Shown: piece by piece, positions 8,939-16,568 of the stretch
How the letters are laid out: the number at the start of each line of letters is the position of its first letter
Numbering within the stretch: position 1 is the first letter of the stretch
Source of the DNA: Sphingomonas cavernae
Lineage (GTDB): Bacteria > Pseudomonadota > Alphaproteobacteria > Sphingomonadales > Sphingomonadaceae
Assembly (NCBI RefSeq): GCF_003590775.1
Contig: NZ_QYUM01000002.1
Location: 62,001 to 126,000, forward strand
Length of the DNA: 64,000 nt
Direction: 5' to 3'
The notes under the pieces: generated by a model
The model's input: only the letters and a program-made list of their open reading frames with translations
The model's database searches: none
What the model was told of the DNA's origin: nothing
Position numbers and translations under genes: made by a program

Positions 8939-9066
8939 CTGTCGCGCCTCAATTGATCGGCCAGTCTCTCGGCCCGGCGCATGGACGCCCATGCCCAGCC
9001 GGTTACGCCAAGCGTGCCGGCGATGGTCAGCGCGTAGGCGGCGACGATAAACGGCCAGTGATTCAT
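8935..9066 (-). CDS. ccmD: Haem exporter protein CcmD
   Basis: A 43-residue single-span membrane peptide, MNHWPFIVAAYALTIAG and onward, with a positively charged tail ending in RRDR. Size, topology and position between ccmC and ccmE identify CcmD, which helps release holo-CcmE from CcmC. The start overlaps the ccmC stop as ATGA and the stop overlaps the ccmE GTG. Confidence 0.9.
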   Translation of the reverse strand: MNHWPFIVAAYALTIAGTLGVTGWAWASMRRAERLADQLRRDR

Positions 9067-9779
9067 GCTTCCGCCATCCGCTTCAGTCTTGCCTCGACGC
9101 GGATCTCGGCAAGGCTCGCACGCATCCGCATGAGGACGATCGCGCCGAACAGCAGCGAAAAACCGAGTGTCGTCAGGCCGAGCGGCCACAGAATCGAGCT
9201 GTCGATGGTCGAGCCCTTGAGCGTGATGCTCGGCCCCTGGTGGAGCGAATTCCACCAGACCACCGAACGGTTGATGATGGGAATGTTGATCGCACCGACC
9301 AGTCCGAAGATCGCGGTCACGCGGCTGACGCTGCCCTTTTCCTCGCTCGCATTGGCGAGCGCGACATAGCCGAAATAGAGGAAGAGGAGTACGAGCATGG
9401 AGGTCATGCGCCCGTCCCATTCCCACCAGGTACCCCAGGTGGGACGTCCCCAGATCGACCCTGTGATCAGGCATAACGCGGTAAACAACGCACCCGGCAC
9501 GGCGATCGCGCGCGCCGCCACGCCGCTCAGAGGATGCCGCCATACGAGCTGCATCAGGCTGGCGATCGCGATACCGGTCCAGCCGCCCATGCCCAGCCAC
9601 GCGGCGGGCACATGAACGTACATGATGCGGACGCTCTCACCCTGCAGATAGTCGGGGGGCGTCAGGAACAGTCCCGCAATCATGCCGACGGCGATGAGCA
9701 GCGCTCCGCCCCAGCCAAACCAGGCGGTCAGCGGTCGTGCGACTTTCAGGAAACGTGCCGGATTGGCGTAACCGTGCAT
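9063..9779 (-). CDS. ccmC: Haem transporter/handler CcmC
   Basis: A 238-residue, six-helix membrane protein carrying the tryptophan-rich WWD-type motif (WGTWWEWDGRMTS, about residues 122-134). CcmC loads haem onto CcmE. It is the first gene of the ccm operon in this window. The ABC subunits CcmA and CcmB are not upstream, so they must lie elsewhere. About 98 bases separate it from the leucine dehydrogenase gene; a short hairpin (9824-9842) followed after some distance by a T run (minus strand) lies there. Confidence 0.94.
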   Translation of the reverse strand: MHGYANPARFLKVARPLTAWFGWGGALLIAVGMIAGLFLTPPDYLQGESVRIMYVHVPAAWLGMGGWTGIAIASLMQLVWRHPLSGVAARAIAVPGALFTALCLITGSIWGRPTWGTWWEWDGRMTSMLVLLFLYFGYVALANASEEKGSVSRVTAIFGLVGAINIPIINRSVVWWNSLHQGPSITLKGSTIDSSILWPLGLTTLGFSLLFGAIVLMRMRASLAEIRVEARLKRMAEA

Positions 9780-9877
9780 CGGTGAAGCGATGAAACCTCA
9801 AAAAATTGGTGCAGCGATGCGACCCGCGCAGCTTTCGCGCGGCCTTGTGCCACTTTCGTTCCCCAAAGGAAAGAGGG

Positions 9878-10927
9878 TCAGCCGCGCCCGATCAGCCTTT
9901 TCGCGATCCGGTCTGCGACGTCAGAGGCCGGGTCGCCCGTTGCCTCGCTCTCGTCCCAAACCTGGCGAAGGCGATCGGGGATACGATGAATGCGCTCCTC
10001 GACCTCAGCGCGGTCGCCATGCCCCAGATATTCGAGGCCCACATTGATGATGCCGCCCGCATTGATGACGTAATCGGGCGCATAGAGGATACCGCGCGCC
10101 TTGAGGCGCTCGCCGTCTGCATGCGTCGCGAGCTGGTTGTTAGCGCCGCCTGCAATGATCGTGGTCCGCAGCGCCGCGATCGACGCCTCGGTCAGGATCG
10201 CGCCAAGCGCATTGGGGCTGATGATATCGGCCTCGATTCCGAGAATCTCGTCCGCCGCGGTGGCCGTGGCGCCGAGTTCGTCGGCCAGGGCTTTCGCGCG
10301 GTCTGCGTTCACGTCGGCAAGCGTCAGTTTCGCGCCCTCTTTGGCGAGCAGGCGGGCCAGACCGCCGCCGACGCTGCCCACGCCCTGGATCGCTACATGG
10401 ACGCCGGCCATGTCGGTTTTGCCGAGGCCACGCTCGGCCGCGGCCTTGACGCCCAGGAAGACGCCGAGCGCAGTGAACGGCCCCGGATCGCCTCCAGCAT
10501 TGCCATGTTCGACGGGCAGGCCCGAAACGTGGCGCGTGCTCGCGGAGATCTGAACCATGTCGACGTCGGTGATACCCACATCCTCCGCCGTCACATATTT
10601 GCCGCCGAGCGATTCGACCGCGCGCCCGAATGCAGCCAGCAATTCAGGGGTTTTTTCAGCGCCCGGGCCCGCCAGAATCACGCCCTTGCCGCCGCCGAGC
10701 GGCAGGTCAGCCATCGCGTTCTTGAAGCTCATGCCGCGCGACAGGCGCAGAGCATCGGTGATCGCCTTGCTCTTGTCGGTATAGGACCAGTAGCGCACGC
10801 CGCCCATGCCCGGACCAAGATGCGTGCTGTGGACTGCAACGACCGCGGTCAGGCCCGAAGCCGGGTCCCGAAAGAGGTGAATGCCCTCATGATCGTCAAA
10901 ATCGGGATATTCCCACACCGAGTCCAT
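9878..10927 (-). CDS. Glu/Leu/Phe/Val dehydrogenase, leucine dehydrogenase type
   Basis: A 349-residue NAD-dependent amino-acid dehydrogenase. The glycine-rich catalytic region LPLGGGKGVI contains K81, and FKNA contains K69, matching the two active-site lysines of leucine dehydrogenases. The Rossmann motif AIQGVGSVGGGLARLL lies near residues 180-195. Its length matches the Leu/Val/Phe subgroup rather than hexameric glutamate dehydrogenase. It would deaminate branched-chain or aromatic amino acids oxidatively. Exact substrate choice is not readable from sequence. Confidence 0.9.
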   Translation of the reverse strand: MDSVWEYPDFDDHEGIHLFRDPASGLTAVVAVHSTHLGPGMGGVRYWSYTDKSKAITDALRLSRGMSFKNAMADLPLGGGKGVILAGPGAEKTPELLAAFGRAVESLGGKYVTAEDVGITDVDMVQISASTRHVSGLPVEHGNAGGDPGPFTALGVFLGVKAAAERGLGKTDMAGVHVAIQGVGSVGGGLARLLAKEGAKLTLADVNADRAKALADELGATATAADEILGIEADIISPNALGAILTEASIAALRTTIIAGGANNQLATHADGERLKARGILYAPDYVINAGGIINVGLEYLGHGDRAEVEERIHRIPDRLRQVWDESEATGDPASDVADRIAKRLIGRG

Positions 10928-10948
10928 TGCCGCTCACCTGAAAATTAA

Positions 10949-10966
10949 ATTACCGGTGACCGTAAT
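10949..10966. promoter_or_regulatory. Imperfect palindrome in the leucine dehydrogenase promoter region
   Basis: An 18-bp imperfect palindrome, ATTACCGGTGACCGTAAT, lies 22 bases upstream of the ATG at 10927 in an AT-rich tract (10940-10980). It may be an operator or part of the promoter; no regulator is assigned. Confidence 0.3.
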
Positions 10967-11014
10967 AATATTATCAAACTCTGATTGCGAGTCCGAAGTG
11001 CTGCGGGGAGAAAA

Positions 11015-11092
11015 TGGGGCGACCGAGGGGACTTGAACCCCCGACCCCTGGTACCACAAACCAGTGCTCTAACCAACTGAGCTACGATCGCC
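11015..11092 (-). tRNA. tRNA-His (anticodon GTG)
   Basis: The minus strand folds as a cloverleaf: acceptor GCGATCG/CGGTCGC, D arm GCTC/GAGC, anticodon stem CTGGT/ACCAG with loop TTGTGGT (anticodon GTG), T arm with loop TTCAAGT, and encoded CCA. An extra encoded G at -1 (11092) can pair with C73, the histidine identity element. Confidence 0.92.
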
Positions 11093-11154
11093 ATATGTGC
11101 CGCTCGGGCCGCGCGCTCATAAGTGCGCGCTCCTCCAGCGTCAAGCGACGTCTA

Positions 11155-11877
11155 TCAGAAACGGCCCTGCAGCGAAAATACATATCCGTCCTGCGTCTGG
11201 CGGAATCCCGAAAGCAGAAGCTTGGGCCCCAGTGCAGGGTCGGCGGTCCGCACCGCAAGGTCGAACTCATAGCGCCCGTCCTCGAACAGTTTGATCGCCA
11301 GCCGCTCCATTCCCGATTGGCCCTGGAGAGGCAGCAGCAGCGCCCCGCCGTCGCAGCGCGCATTGCCGCCCAGCCCCTGACCGAGGTTGATTCCAGCAAT
11401 GTCGCCGGCGACAGTCGCGCGAACCCGACCTTCGGCATGGTCGCACTGGCCATCCTTGAAGCGCACGCTGACGTCGGACAGATCGAGCGTGTCGACAGGA
11501 AGCGGCGCGAACACTGCGGCCACGGGAATCGCCGCGGTCATATCGTCGATCCCGATGGTGTTGCGGCTCACGCCGAACGCTCCCTTCATCGGTGGAGCGC
11601 TTTCGTCGGTGCCTTCAAGATCGACGCGCGCGCGGCCGACCAGAAGCTGGATCGGAGAAAGCCGTGCCCCCAGATCGCCCAGTGGCGCATCGCCGAACCG
11701 GGCTTCGGTAAGCCGGCCCAGCCAGACGCTGCCTTCGGCCTTGCGCGCTGAAAGCCCCTGCTCATCGAGCGTGAACCAGTCGAGTGCGAGTCTCAACGGC
11801 AGCAGCGCGATCAACGCGATCAGGAACGCGCACAGAAAATAAAGGCCTCGTCCCAACGGCATCCGGATGCGCTTCAT
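11155..11877 (-). CDS. gspN: Type II secretion protein GspN
   Basis: A 240-residue inner-membrane protein with one N-terminal transmembrane helix (GLYFLCAFLIALIALLPLRLAL) and a periplasmic beta-rich domain, typical of GspN. GspN is an accessory T2SS component present in some lineages. It ends the gsp operon; its start overlaps gspM by four bases (ATGA). tRNA-His follows 60 bases downstream on the same strand. Confidence 0.85.
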   Translation of the reverse strand: MKRIRMPLGRGLYFLCAFLIALIALLPLRLALDWFTLDEQGLSARKAEGSVWLGRLTEARFGDAPLGDLGARLSPIQLLVGRARVDLEGTDESAPPMKGAFGVSRNTIGIDDMTAAIPVAAVFAPLPVDTLDLSDVSVRFKDGQCDHAEGRVRATVAGDIAGINLGQGLGGNARCDGGALLLPLQGQSGMERLAIKLFEDGRYEFDLAVRTADPALGPKLLLSGFRQTQDGYVFSLQGRF

Positions 11878-12350
11878 TGCCCGCGGCCCCTCAACGTCGC
11901 CTCGATGCTCAGCGTCCGGTCGCTATTGGCGCGCGCAACGAGCTTTTCGGGCACGATGCCGCGCCGCTCGAGATCGGTCAGCCATCCAAAAAAGGCGTTG
12001 GGGCGCGCGGAACCAATGGCAATCGTCACGCGGTCGCGTCCTTCCGGTTCGCCGCGGGTCAGCACGAAGCCAATCTCGGCGGCCGCCTGCCCCACCACCG
12101 TATCGATCTGCGCCGGCAGCGGCGGCGGCGCGCGCTTCTGATAGTCGCGCAACGCCTCCACCTTGGCCGCGACCCGCGCATGGTCGACCACCGCCAGACC
12201 ATGGTGTTCTCGCGCCGACGACACGCCATTGCCCACCCAGAGGATCAGCATCCACGCAAGGACGACGCCCATCAGCGCGAACATCACGAGCAACATCCGC
12301 TGCTCGCGCGTCGTGCGCAGCGTCCACCAGGCCTTGAACTTCTCGGTCAT
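11874..12350 (-). CDS. gspM: Type II secretion protein GspM
   Basis: A 158-residue protein with a short cytoplasmic N-terminus (MTEKFKAWWTLRTTREQRML), one transmembrane helix and a periplasmic ferredoxin-like domain. This is the standard GspM layout. GspM partners GspL in the assembly platform that couples the GspE ATPase to the inner membrane. It is coupled by ATGA overlaps to both gspL and gspN. Confidence 0.88.
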   Translation of the reverse strand: MTEKFKAWWTLRTTREQRMLLVMFALMGVVLAWMLILWVGNGVSSAREHHGLAVVDHARVAAKVEALRDYQKRAPPPLPAQIDTVVGQAAAEIGFVLTRGEPEGRDRVTIAIGSARPNAFFGWLTDLERRGIVPEKLVARANSDRTLSIEATLRGRGQ

Positions 12351-13465
12351 GGCAGCTTCACCGTCATCTCCACGATCTGGCGCCCTGCCGCCTGTTGCGG
12401 TGCGCTCGCCGTGCCATCGAAGCCATAGCGCTCGAGTTGGGCCTGGAACGCCGGGATGTCGCCGGGCGTCGCGGCGGCGATGCCGATCCGCAGCGTTCCA
12501 TCAATGCCGAAATCAAAGCTGGTCAGCTCGACATTGGGCACCGCGCGCACTGCCGAGAAAATCGCAGCCGTTGTCGCCGAGAAACCCGCGCCACCGCCGC
12601 GATAACCGGCAAGCCGGTCATCGAGCGCCTGGATAGCACCCTCGTCGCTCGTCGCATCGGGAACGACGGTACGTGCGAGGTTTGTTGTCCGCAGCTCGAG
12701 CGCATCGGCCGCGTAGTGATATTTGAGAATGAGCGCGACGTTGATCGCGAGCAGCACTCCGACGATCCCGATGCCGATCGCGGCCAGCCGTCGGATCAGT
12801 CCCCAATCGAGCGCCCAGCGGCGCCTGCGGGCGTAGTTTGCCTGACGCAAATTGATCGGCAGCGCCGAAAGCGCAGCGATCCATTCGGATCGGGCAGCCC
12901 CATTGGACAGCGTTTCAATCGGCGCATCACCCACGATCAGCGAAGTCAGCGCTTCGTCGTCGGCGAAGACGCTGCCTGGCCCCGCGACGATCGTTTCGCC
13001 CAATATGTCGGCCTTTACGAAGCCATTTTCGGGCCGCGAAAGTAACAGCGACGCGGGCACCAGCGCATCGGGATCGAAACCCGATGCCTGCGCCGCGCCG
13101 AGCCAGTGGGCGATACGCGCATGATCGACGGTGACGACGAGACGGTCGCCGCCTTCACGCTCCTCACCCACCGCGACGTGCAGCGAATCGAGCGGCGAGA
13201 TGCTGTTCTCCGATGCGAGGAGCCGCGCCGCCGCGCGTGCTTGCGCATCGGCCAGACCCGGCAGTTCGGCCCAGTTGACCGTGACGTCTGCGGCGGGCGC
13301 AATCGCGATGACGCGCTCCTCGGCGAGTTGCTTGTCGTCAGCGGGCCGAATCGCGACAAGATCATCGCCTTGTTCGACGATCGCGCCATCAGCCACGCGC
13401 AACCAGTGGACCGGCGCATCGGCATCGGGCAAGAATCGCAGGATCAGGAAGCGATCTTCGCTCAT
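12347..13465 (-). CDS. gspL: Type II secretion protein GspL
   Basis: A 372-residue bitopic protein with an actin-like cytoplasmic domain (residues about 1-220), a transmembrane helix (LAAIGIGIVGVLLAINVALIL) and a periplasmic ferredoxin-like domain. It recruits GspE to the membrane. ATG 13465 (MSEDRFLIL) was chosen over the in-frame codon at 13480 because it forms the ATGA overlap with the gspK stop, matching the other junctions in this operon. Confidence 0.88.
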   Translation of the reverse strand: MSEDRFLILRFLPDADAPVHWLRVADGAIVEQGDDLVAIRPADDKQLAEERVIAIAPAADVTVNWAELPGLADAQARAAARLLASENSISPLDSLHVAVGEEREGGDRLVVTVDHARIAHWLGAAQASGFDPDALVPASLLLSRPENGFVKADILGETIVAGPGSVFADDEALTSLIVGDAPIETLSNGAARSEWIAALSALPINLRQANYARRRRWALDWGLIRRLAAIGIGIVGVLLAINVALILKYHYAADALELRTTNLARTVVPDATSDEGAIQALDDRLAGYRGGGAGFSATTAAIFSAVRAVPNVELTSFDFGIDGTLRIGIAAATPGDIPAFQAQLERYGFDGTASAPQQAAGRQIVEMTVKLP

Positions 13466-14442
13466 GAAGGATCGCCCCATTGCCGGCTCACCAGTCGCGC
13501 CGGCTTCAACGCACCATCAATCAGGGCAGTCTCCTGCAATTCTGCGCTGCCCAACTCGATCGTGATGTCGAGCGCGAACCAGCGCGTCGTGAGTTTGGTC
13601 TGACTTTGCACTTCCTGCCCCGGGGTAAGCGCCTGGAGCGCCGGTCGCCTCCAGAAATCCACGAGGCTGCCATAGCCATCGGCGGGCCTTTCGGCGAGCA
13701 TTTTGCGTGCGGTCTGAACGTTGAGCTGTCCGGGTATCAGCATCGCGAACAACGGTGCCTGTTCGGGGAGCAGCGTGTTCACATTGATGGGCGAAAGCTC
13801 GCTGTTGGGCAGCGCGCACACCCAAGGCCGCAGCCGCGCATAAAGCTCGGGCGTAACCCCGGCCACCGCGCGCAGCTCGCTGACGTCATATAGCCGCGTA
13901 TTGGCCGCGAGATACGGGCTGGCGAGCCCCTGATAATAGGCATCCTCGGCGCCATCGCTACCTGGCACATCGTCGCTGTCGACCCAGTCGGCGAGCGAAG
14001 CCGCAACGCGGCGGGCAACATCGGGCCGTATCTCGATCGCCTCCATCAGCGCGACGAACTGCCCGATGCCCGTGGGGCTGGCGGCGAGTTCGGTTGCGGA
14101 CTGCCCACGCGAGACGCTGTTGAGGTTGAAACAATTGCCGCCATCGCGCACCCGCGCCTCGGCGATCCCTCCGGGAATGGGCAGGTTGGTGCGCTGCCCA
14201 TTCCAGCCGCCCGCAAGCGTCGTCTTGGCGGCATCGCGCTCGACAAGATCGGTAATCCGCATCAACGCCAGCGTTTCGGCGGCATGGCTGAACGCGCGCG
14301 CCTGATCCATTGCCGCACCATTGGCCGCCAGATGCGTTGAAAGGCGCAGCTTTTCGAGCGCGGCCGCCGCCAGAACCGCCATGACCGCCACCAGCAGCAA
14401 AACGCTCAGCAGCGCCGCACCCTCCTCGCCCCGACGCGGCAT
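13462..14442 (-). CDS. gspK: Minor pseudopilin GspK
   Basis: A 326-residue large minor pseudopilin that caps the pseudopilus. The prepilin-like leader is short (MPRRGEEG then AALLSVLLLVAVMAVLAAAA). The residue at mature position 5 is not Glu, as expected for GspK. A large globular domain follows, with DSDDVPGSDGAEDAYY resembling the known calcium-binding region. The start overlaps the gspJ stop as TGATG. Unlike its neighbours gspH, I and J, its leader has no repeat expansion. Confidence 0.93.
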   Translation of the reverse strand: MPRRGEEGAALLSVLLLVAVMAVLAAAALEKLRLSTHLAANGAAMDQARAFSHAAETLALMRITDLVERDAAKTTLAGGWNGQRTNLPIPGGIAEARVRDGGNCFNLNSVSRGQSATELAASPTGIGQFVALMEAIEIRPDVARRVAASLADWVDSDDVPGSDGAEDAYYQGLASPYLAANTRLYDVSELRAVAGVTPELYARLRPWVCALPNSELSPINVNTLLPEQAPLFAMLIPGQLNVQTARKMLAERPADGYGSLVDFWRRPALQALTPGQEVQSQTKLTTRWFALDITIELGSAELQETALIDGALKPARLVSRQWGDPS

Positions 14443-15137
14443 CAGTAGCTCGAGCCCACGAGGAAAAGTTGACGGATCTCGGCTCCATCGACGGGCTTCA
14501 CCACCAGTTCAACGGCATCGGGCATCGCCTCTGGCTGCGTTGCGTCCCATGCATCGCGCCATTCGTTGTCGACACGAAAGCGCACGCGCACCGCCTCGAC
14601 ATCGCTGAAGATCACGGCCGCGGGCAGTTCTTCACCGCCATCAAGCATCGCATAGCCGATGCGAAGCAGATTGCCGTTCTCGAACCGGTATTCGACGCGC
14701 TGCAGCGAGGCGCGTGCCGCGCCCGCACCGTTGCTCCAGCCCGAGCGGACGAAAGTCAGCAAGGGCGCCTCGGTGCCCGGCGGGGATGCCTGAAAGGCTG
14801 GAGTGCGATCGCCACGTGCATCGCGCGGCATACGCGGAGCTGCCTGGGCGAGATCGCCGGTCAGGACCGCGCCAAACCGGCGTATCTCGGCCATATCGGC
14901 CAGACGCTCCTTCGCGGCGTCCTGCGCCCGCACGCTGAAGGTCAGCAACGCCACGCCCGCTGCCGACAATATGCCGAAGATAAGCAGCGAAACCATCAGT
15001 TCGACAAGCGTGAAGCCGTGTTCGGCGGAACGCCTCACGAGCCCGAAGCCGTGTTCGGCGGAACGCCTCACGGGCGTGAAGCCGTGTTCGGCGGAACGCT
15101 TTGGGACCATGAAGCCGTGTTCGGCGGAACGCCTCAT
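14442..15137 (-). CDS. gspJ: Minor pseudopilin GspJ with four-fold repeated leader
   Basis: A 231-residue minor pseudopilin. The mature protein begins at F42, inside RRSAEHG-F-TLVELMVSLLIFGIL, with Glu5 present; the rest matches GspJ in length and position. The leader is 41 residues and consists of four copies of (R/K)RSAEHGF at an exact 11-residue period, with linkers MVP, TPV and GLV. The start codon at 15137 opens the first copy and overlaps the gspI stop as ATGA. Only the last copy precedes the hydrophobic helix, so only G41/F42 should be cleaved by prepilin peptidase. No prepilin peptidase gene lies in the window. Confidence 0.92.
   Translation of the reverse strand: MRRSAEHGFMVPKRSAEHGFTPVRRSAEHGFGLVRRSAEHGFTLVELMVSLLIFGILSAAGVALLTFSVRAQDAAKERLADMAEIRRFGAVLTGDLAQAAPRMPRDARGDRTPAFQASPPGTEAPLLTFVRSGWSNGAGAARASLQRVEYRFENGNLLRIGYAMLDGGEELPAAVIFSDVEAVRVRFRVDNEWRDAWDATQPEAMPDAVELVVKPVDGAEIRQLFLVGSSY
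15012..15137 (-). repeat. 33-bp tandem repeat, four units, gspJ leader
   Basis: Four units spaced exactly 33 bp (plus-strand GAAGCC starts at 15012, 15045, 15078 and 15111). The 18-base core gccgtgttcggcggaacg is identical in all four. Each unit encodes (R/K)RSAEHGF and three linker residues. The core contains the inverted repeat GTTC-N4-GAAC. Confidence 0.95.
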
Positions 15138-15586
15138 TTCACCTGCCTCACTATCGTGAGACCGGCCTGGTTCCGCCCGGCCATATCCAGCACCGCGATA
15201 TCGATGCGGACGATCCGCTGGTCGCCGGGACGCGTGGTGCGCCGCTGCCAGCGCCAGCGGTGGCCGGCATTTGCCTCCTCGCCACTCGTCTCGCCGAGCG
15301 CGGGCGCCATCGGGTCAGTGAGCGTTTCCACCGCAACATTCCGCGCGACGATCTGCGCGATGAGTTTCTGGTCGAGGTCAGCGGTGCTCGAAAGCGTCGC
15401 ACCCTCAAGCCGCAACAGCGCAAGTGCCGCAAGGCTGAACACCGCCAATGCAACAATCATCTCTATCAGCGTGAAGCCGTGTTCGGCGGAACGCCTTGGG
15501 GCCATGAAACCATGTTCGGCGGAACGCCTCGCGGGCCCGAAGCCGTGTTCGGCGACAACCGGCACGAAGCCTTTACGATCCGACAT
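15134..15586 (-). CDS. gspI: Minor pseudopilin GspI with repeated leader
   Basis: A 150-residue minor pseudopilin. The cleavage motif RRSAEHG-F-TLIEMIVALAVFSLAAL puts mature F1 at residue 38, with Glu5. The leader of 37 residues reads MSDRKGFVPVV, then AEHGF, then two further RRSAEHGF units at 11-residue spacing with linkers GPA and MAP. ATG 15586 overlaps the end of gspH by 14 bases. GspI with GspJ and GspK forms the pseudopilus tip. Confidence 0.92.
   Translation of the reverse strand: MSDRKGFVPVVAEHGFGPARRSAEHGFMAPRRSAEHGFTLIEMIVALAVFSLAALALLRLEGATLSSTADLDQKLIAQIVARNVAVETLTDPMAPALGETSGEEANAGHRWRWQRRTTRPGDQRIVRIDIAVLDMAGRNQAGLTIVRQVK
15473..15553 (-). repeat. 33-bp tandem repeat, three units, gspI leader
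   Basis: Units with plus-strand starts at 15473, 15506 and 15539, again 33 bp apart. The first carries the exact 18-base core, the second has one change within it (gaaacc and catg in place of gaagcc and cgtg), and the third is truncated after AEHGF (no RRS). Confidence 0.93.
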
Positions 15587-16103
15587 TGATCGTTCCGTCC
15601 TGCCCGATCGCGATTGCGATCTCCTCGCCCTCGCGACGCAAGGTTACCGTCGCTGGCTCGCTCGCCAGCCCCGTGGTGTCGAAGATGATCGTCTTGCGCG
15701 AATCGCGACCGATCGTGACGCGCGTGCCCTGCGGCCAGTCTGCGCGCGCGAGTGCGCGTTGCTGCATCGGTCGCCATTCGCCGCGGCGCCGTTCCTGAAA
15801 GCCGTAACCCAGGGGATCGACGGTCAGGCTCATCTCGCGCCCGTCAATCACAGCGCCGTCGCGCGCCACCTGAACACGCGCAGCGAAACGCTCGGCCTCA
15901 TCCATCAGGCGGCCGCGTGGATCGGGCATGGTCAGGATCACGACAGCCGACATCAGACCGACGATCGCGAGCACGATCATCAGTTCGACCAGCGTGAAGC
16001 CGTGTTCGGCGGAACGTCTCACGGGCGTGAAGCCGTGTTCGGCGGAACGCCTCACAAGCCTGAAGCCGTGTTCGGCCTTATCGCCAGTTGCCGAGATCCG
16101 CAT
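15573..16103 (-). CDS. gspH: Minor pseudopilin GspH with repeated leader
   Basis: A 176-residue pseudopilin. F36 is mature residue 1 in RRSAEHG-F-TLVELMIVLAIVGLM, with Glu5. The leader is 35 residues: MRISATGDK, AEHGF, then two RRSAEHGF units with linkers RLV and TPV. I chose ATG 16103 because a purine-rich GGGAGAG lies just upstream; it overlaps gspG by 26 bases. An in-frame codon at 16136 is a less likely start. A GspH-like globular domain follows. Confidence 0.9.
   Translation of the reverse strand: MRISATGDKAEHGFRLVRRSAEHGFTPVRRSAEHGFTLVELMIVLAIVGLMSAVVILTMPDPRGRLMDEAERFAARVQVARDGAVIDGREMSLTVDPLGYGFQERRRGEWRPMQQRALARADWPQGTRVTIGRDSRKTIIFDTTGLASEPATVTLRREGEEIAIAIGQDGTINVGS
15996..16076 (-). 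repeat. 33-bp tandem repeat, three units, gspH leader
   Basis: Units with plus-strand starts at 15996, 16029 and 16062 (33-bp spacing). Two carry the exact 18-base core; the one nearest the start codon retains only AEHGF. A related single copy without expansion (gaagccgtgttcg) is at 16477 in gspG. Confidence 0.93.
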
Positions 16104-16560
16104 TCTCTCCCTCGCCGCCCTCGGCGCCGTCGGCACCCAGAGAAAAGACGTCGAACGTGCCGTTTCGTCCGGGAACCGTATAGAGATACGGACGTCCCCA
16201 GGGATCGTCGGGCAAGCGCTTGACGTAGCCGCCGCGACGATAGCGATCGGGCTGCGCCAGCGACGCCGGTGGCTGGACGAGCGCGCGCAGACCGTCCGAT
16301 GCGGTCGGATAGGTCAGGTTGTCGAGCCGGTACATCTCGATCGCCTGTTCGAGCAGCGCGATGTCGGCCTCGGCCTTCTTGCCCATCGCCTTGTCCTGGC
16401 TCGGCAATACGTTGATGACGACGATGGTGGTGAGCAGGCCGATGATCACGATCACCACCATGAGCTCGACCAGCGTGAAGCCGTGTTCGCGCTTGCGTCC
16501 GCGCCTTGCCCCCTCGGGCGCCTTTTCAGGCGTTTCTTGGATGAAAATGTCTGTAATCAT
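16078..16560 (-). CDS. gspG: Major pseudopilin GspG
   Basis: A 160-residue major pseudopilin that forms the T2SS pseudopilus shaft. KREHG-F-TLVELMVVIVIIGLL gives cleavage after G27, with Glu5 in the mature protein. The C-terminal half shows the conserved TDGLRALV/DPWGRPYLY-type segments and an acidic calcium-loop region (GADGAEGGEGENAD). ATG 16560 is preferred over TTG 16572 because GAGG lies about seven bases upstream. Its leader holds one EHGF only. Confidence 0.95.
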   Translation of the reverse strand: MITDIFIQETPEKAPEGARRGRKREHGFTLVELMVVIVIIGLLTTIVVINVLPSQDKAMGKKAEADIALLEQAIEMYRLDNLTYPTASDGLRALVQPPASLAQPDRYRRGGYVKRLPDDPWGRPYLYTVPGRNGTFDVFSLGADGAEGGEGENADLGNWR

Positions 16561-16568
16561 TTGGAACC

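Noticed and set aside
9067-9600. Upstream part of the minus-strand frame that ends in CcmD
   Set aside because: It overlaps ccmC in another frame; only the last 43 residues are a real protein.
14999-16095. Regularly spaced repeats resembling a small CRISPR array
   Set aside because: The 33-bp period leaves no variable spacers of CRISPR length, the repeats are in coding frame of gsp genes, and no cas gene is present.
14469-16223. Long plus-strand ORF with repeated EAVFGGTPH
   Set aside because: It is antisense to gspJ, gspI and gspH; the apparent protein repeats are the 33-bp leader units read on the wrong strand.
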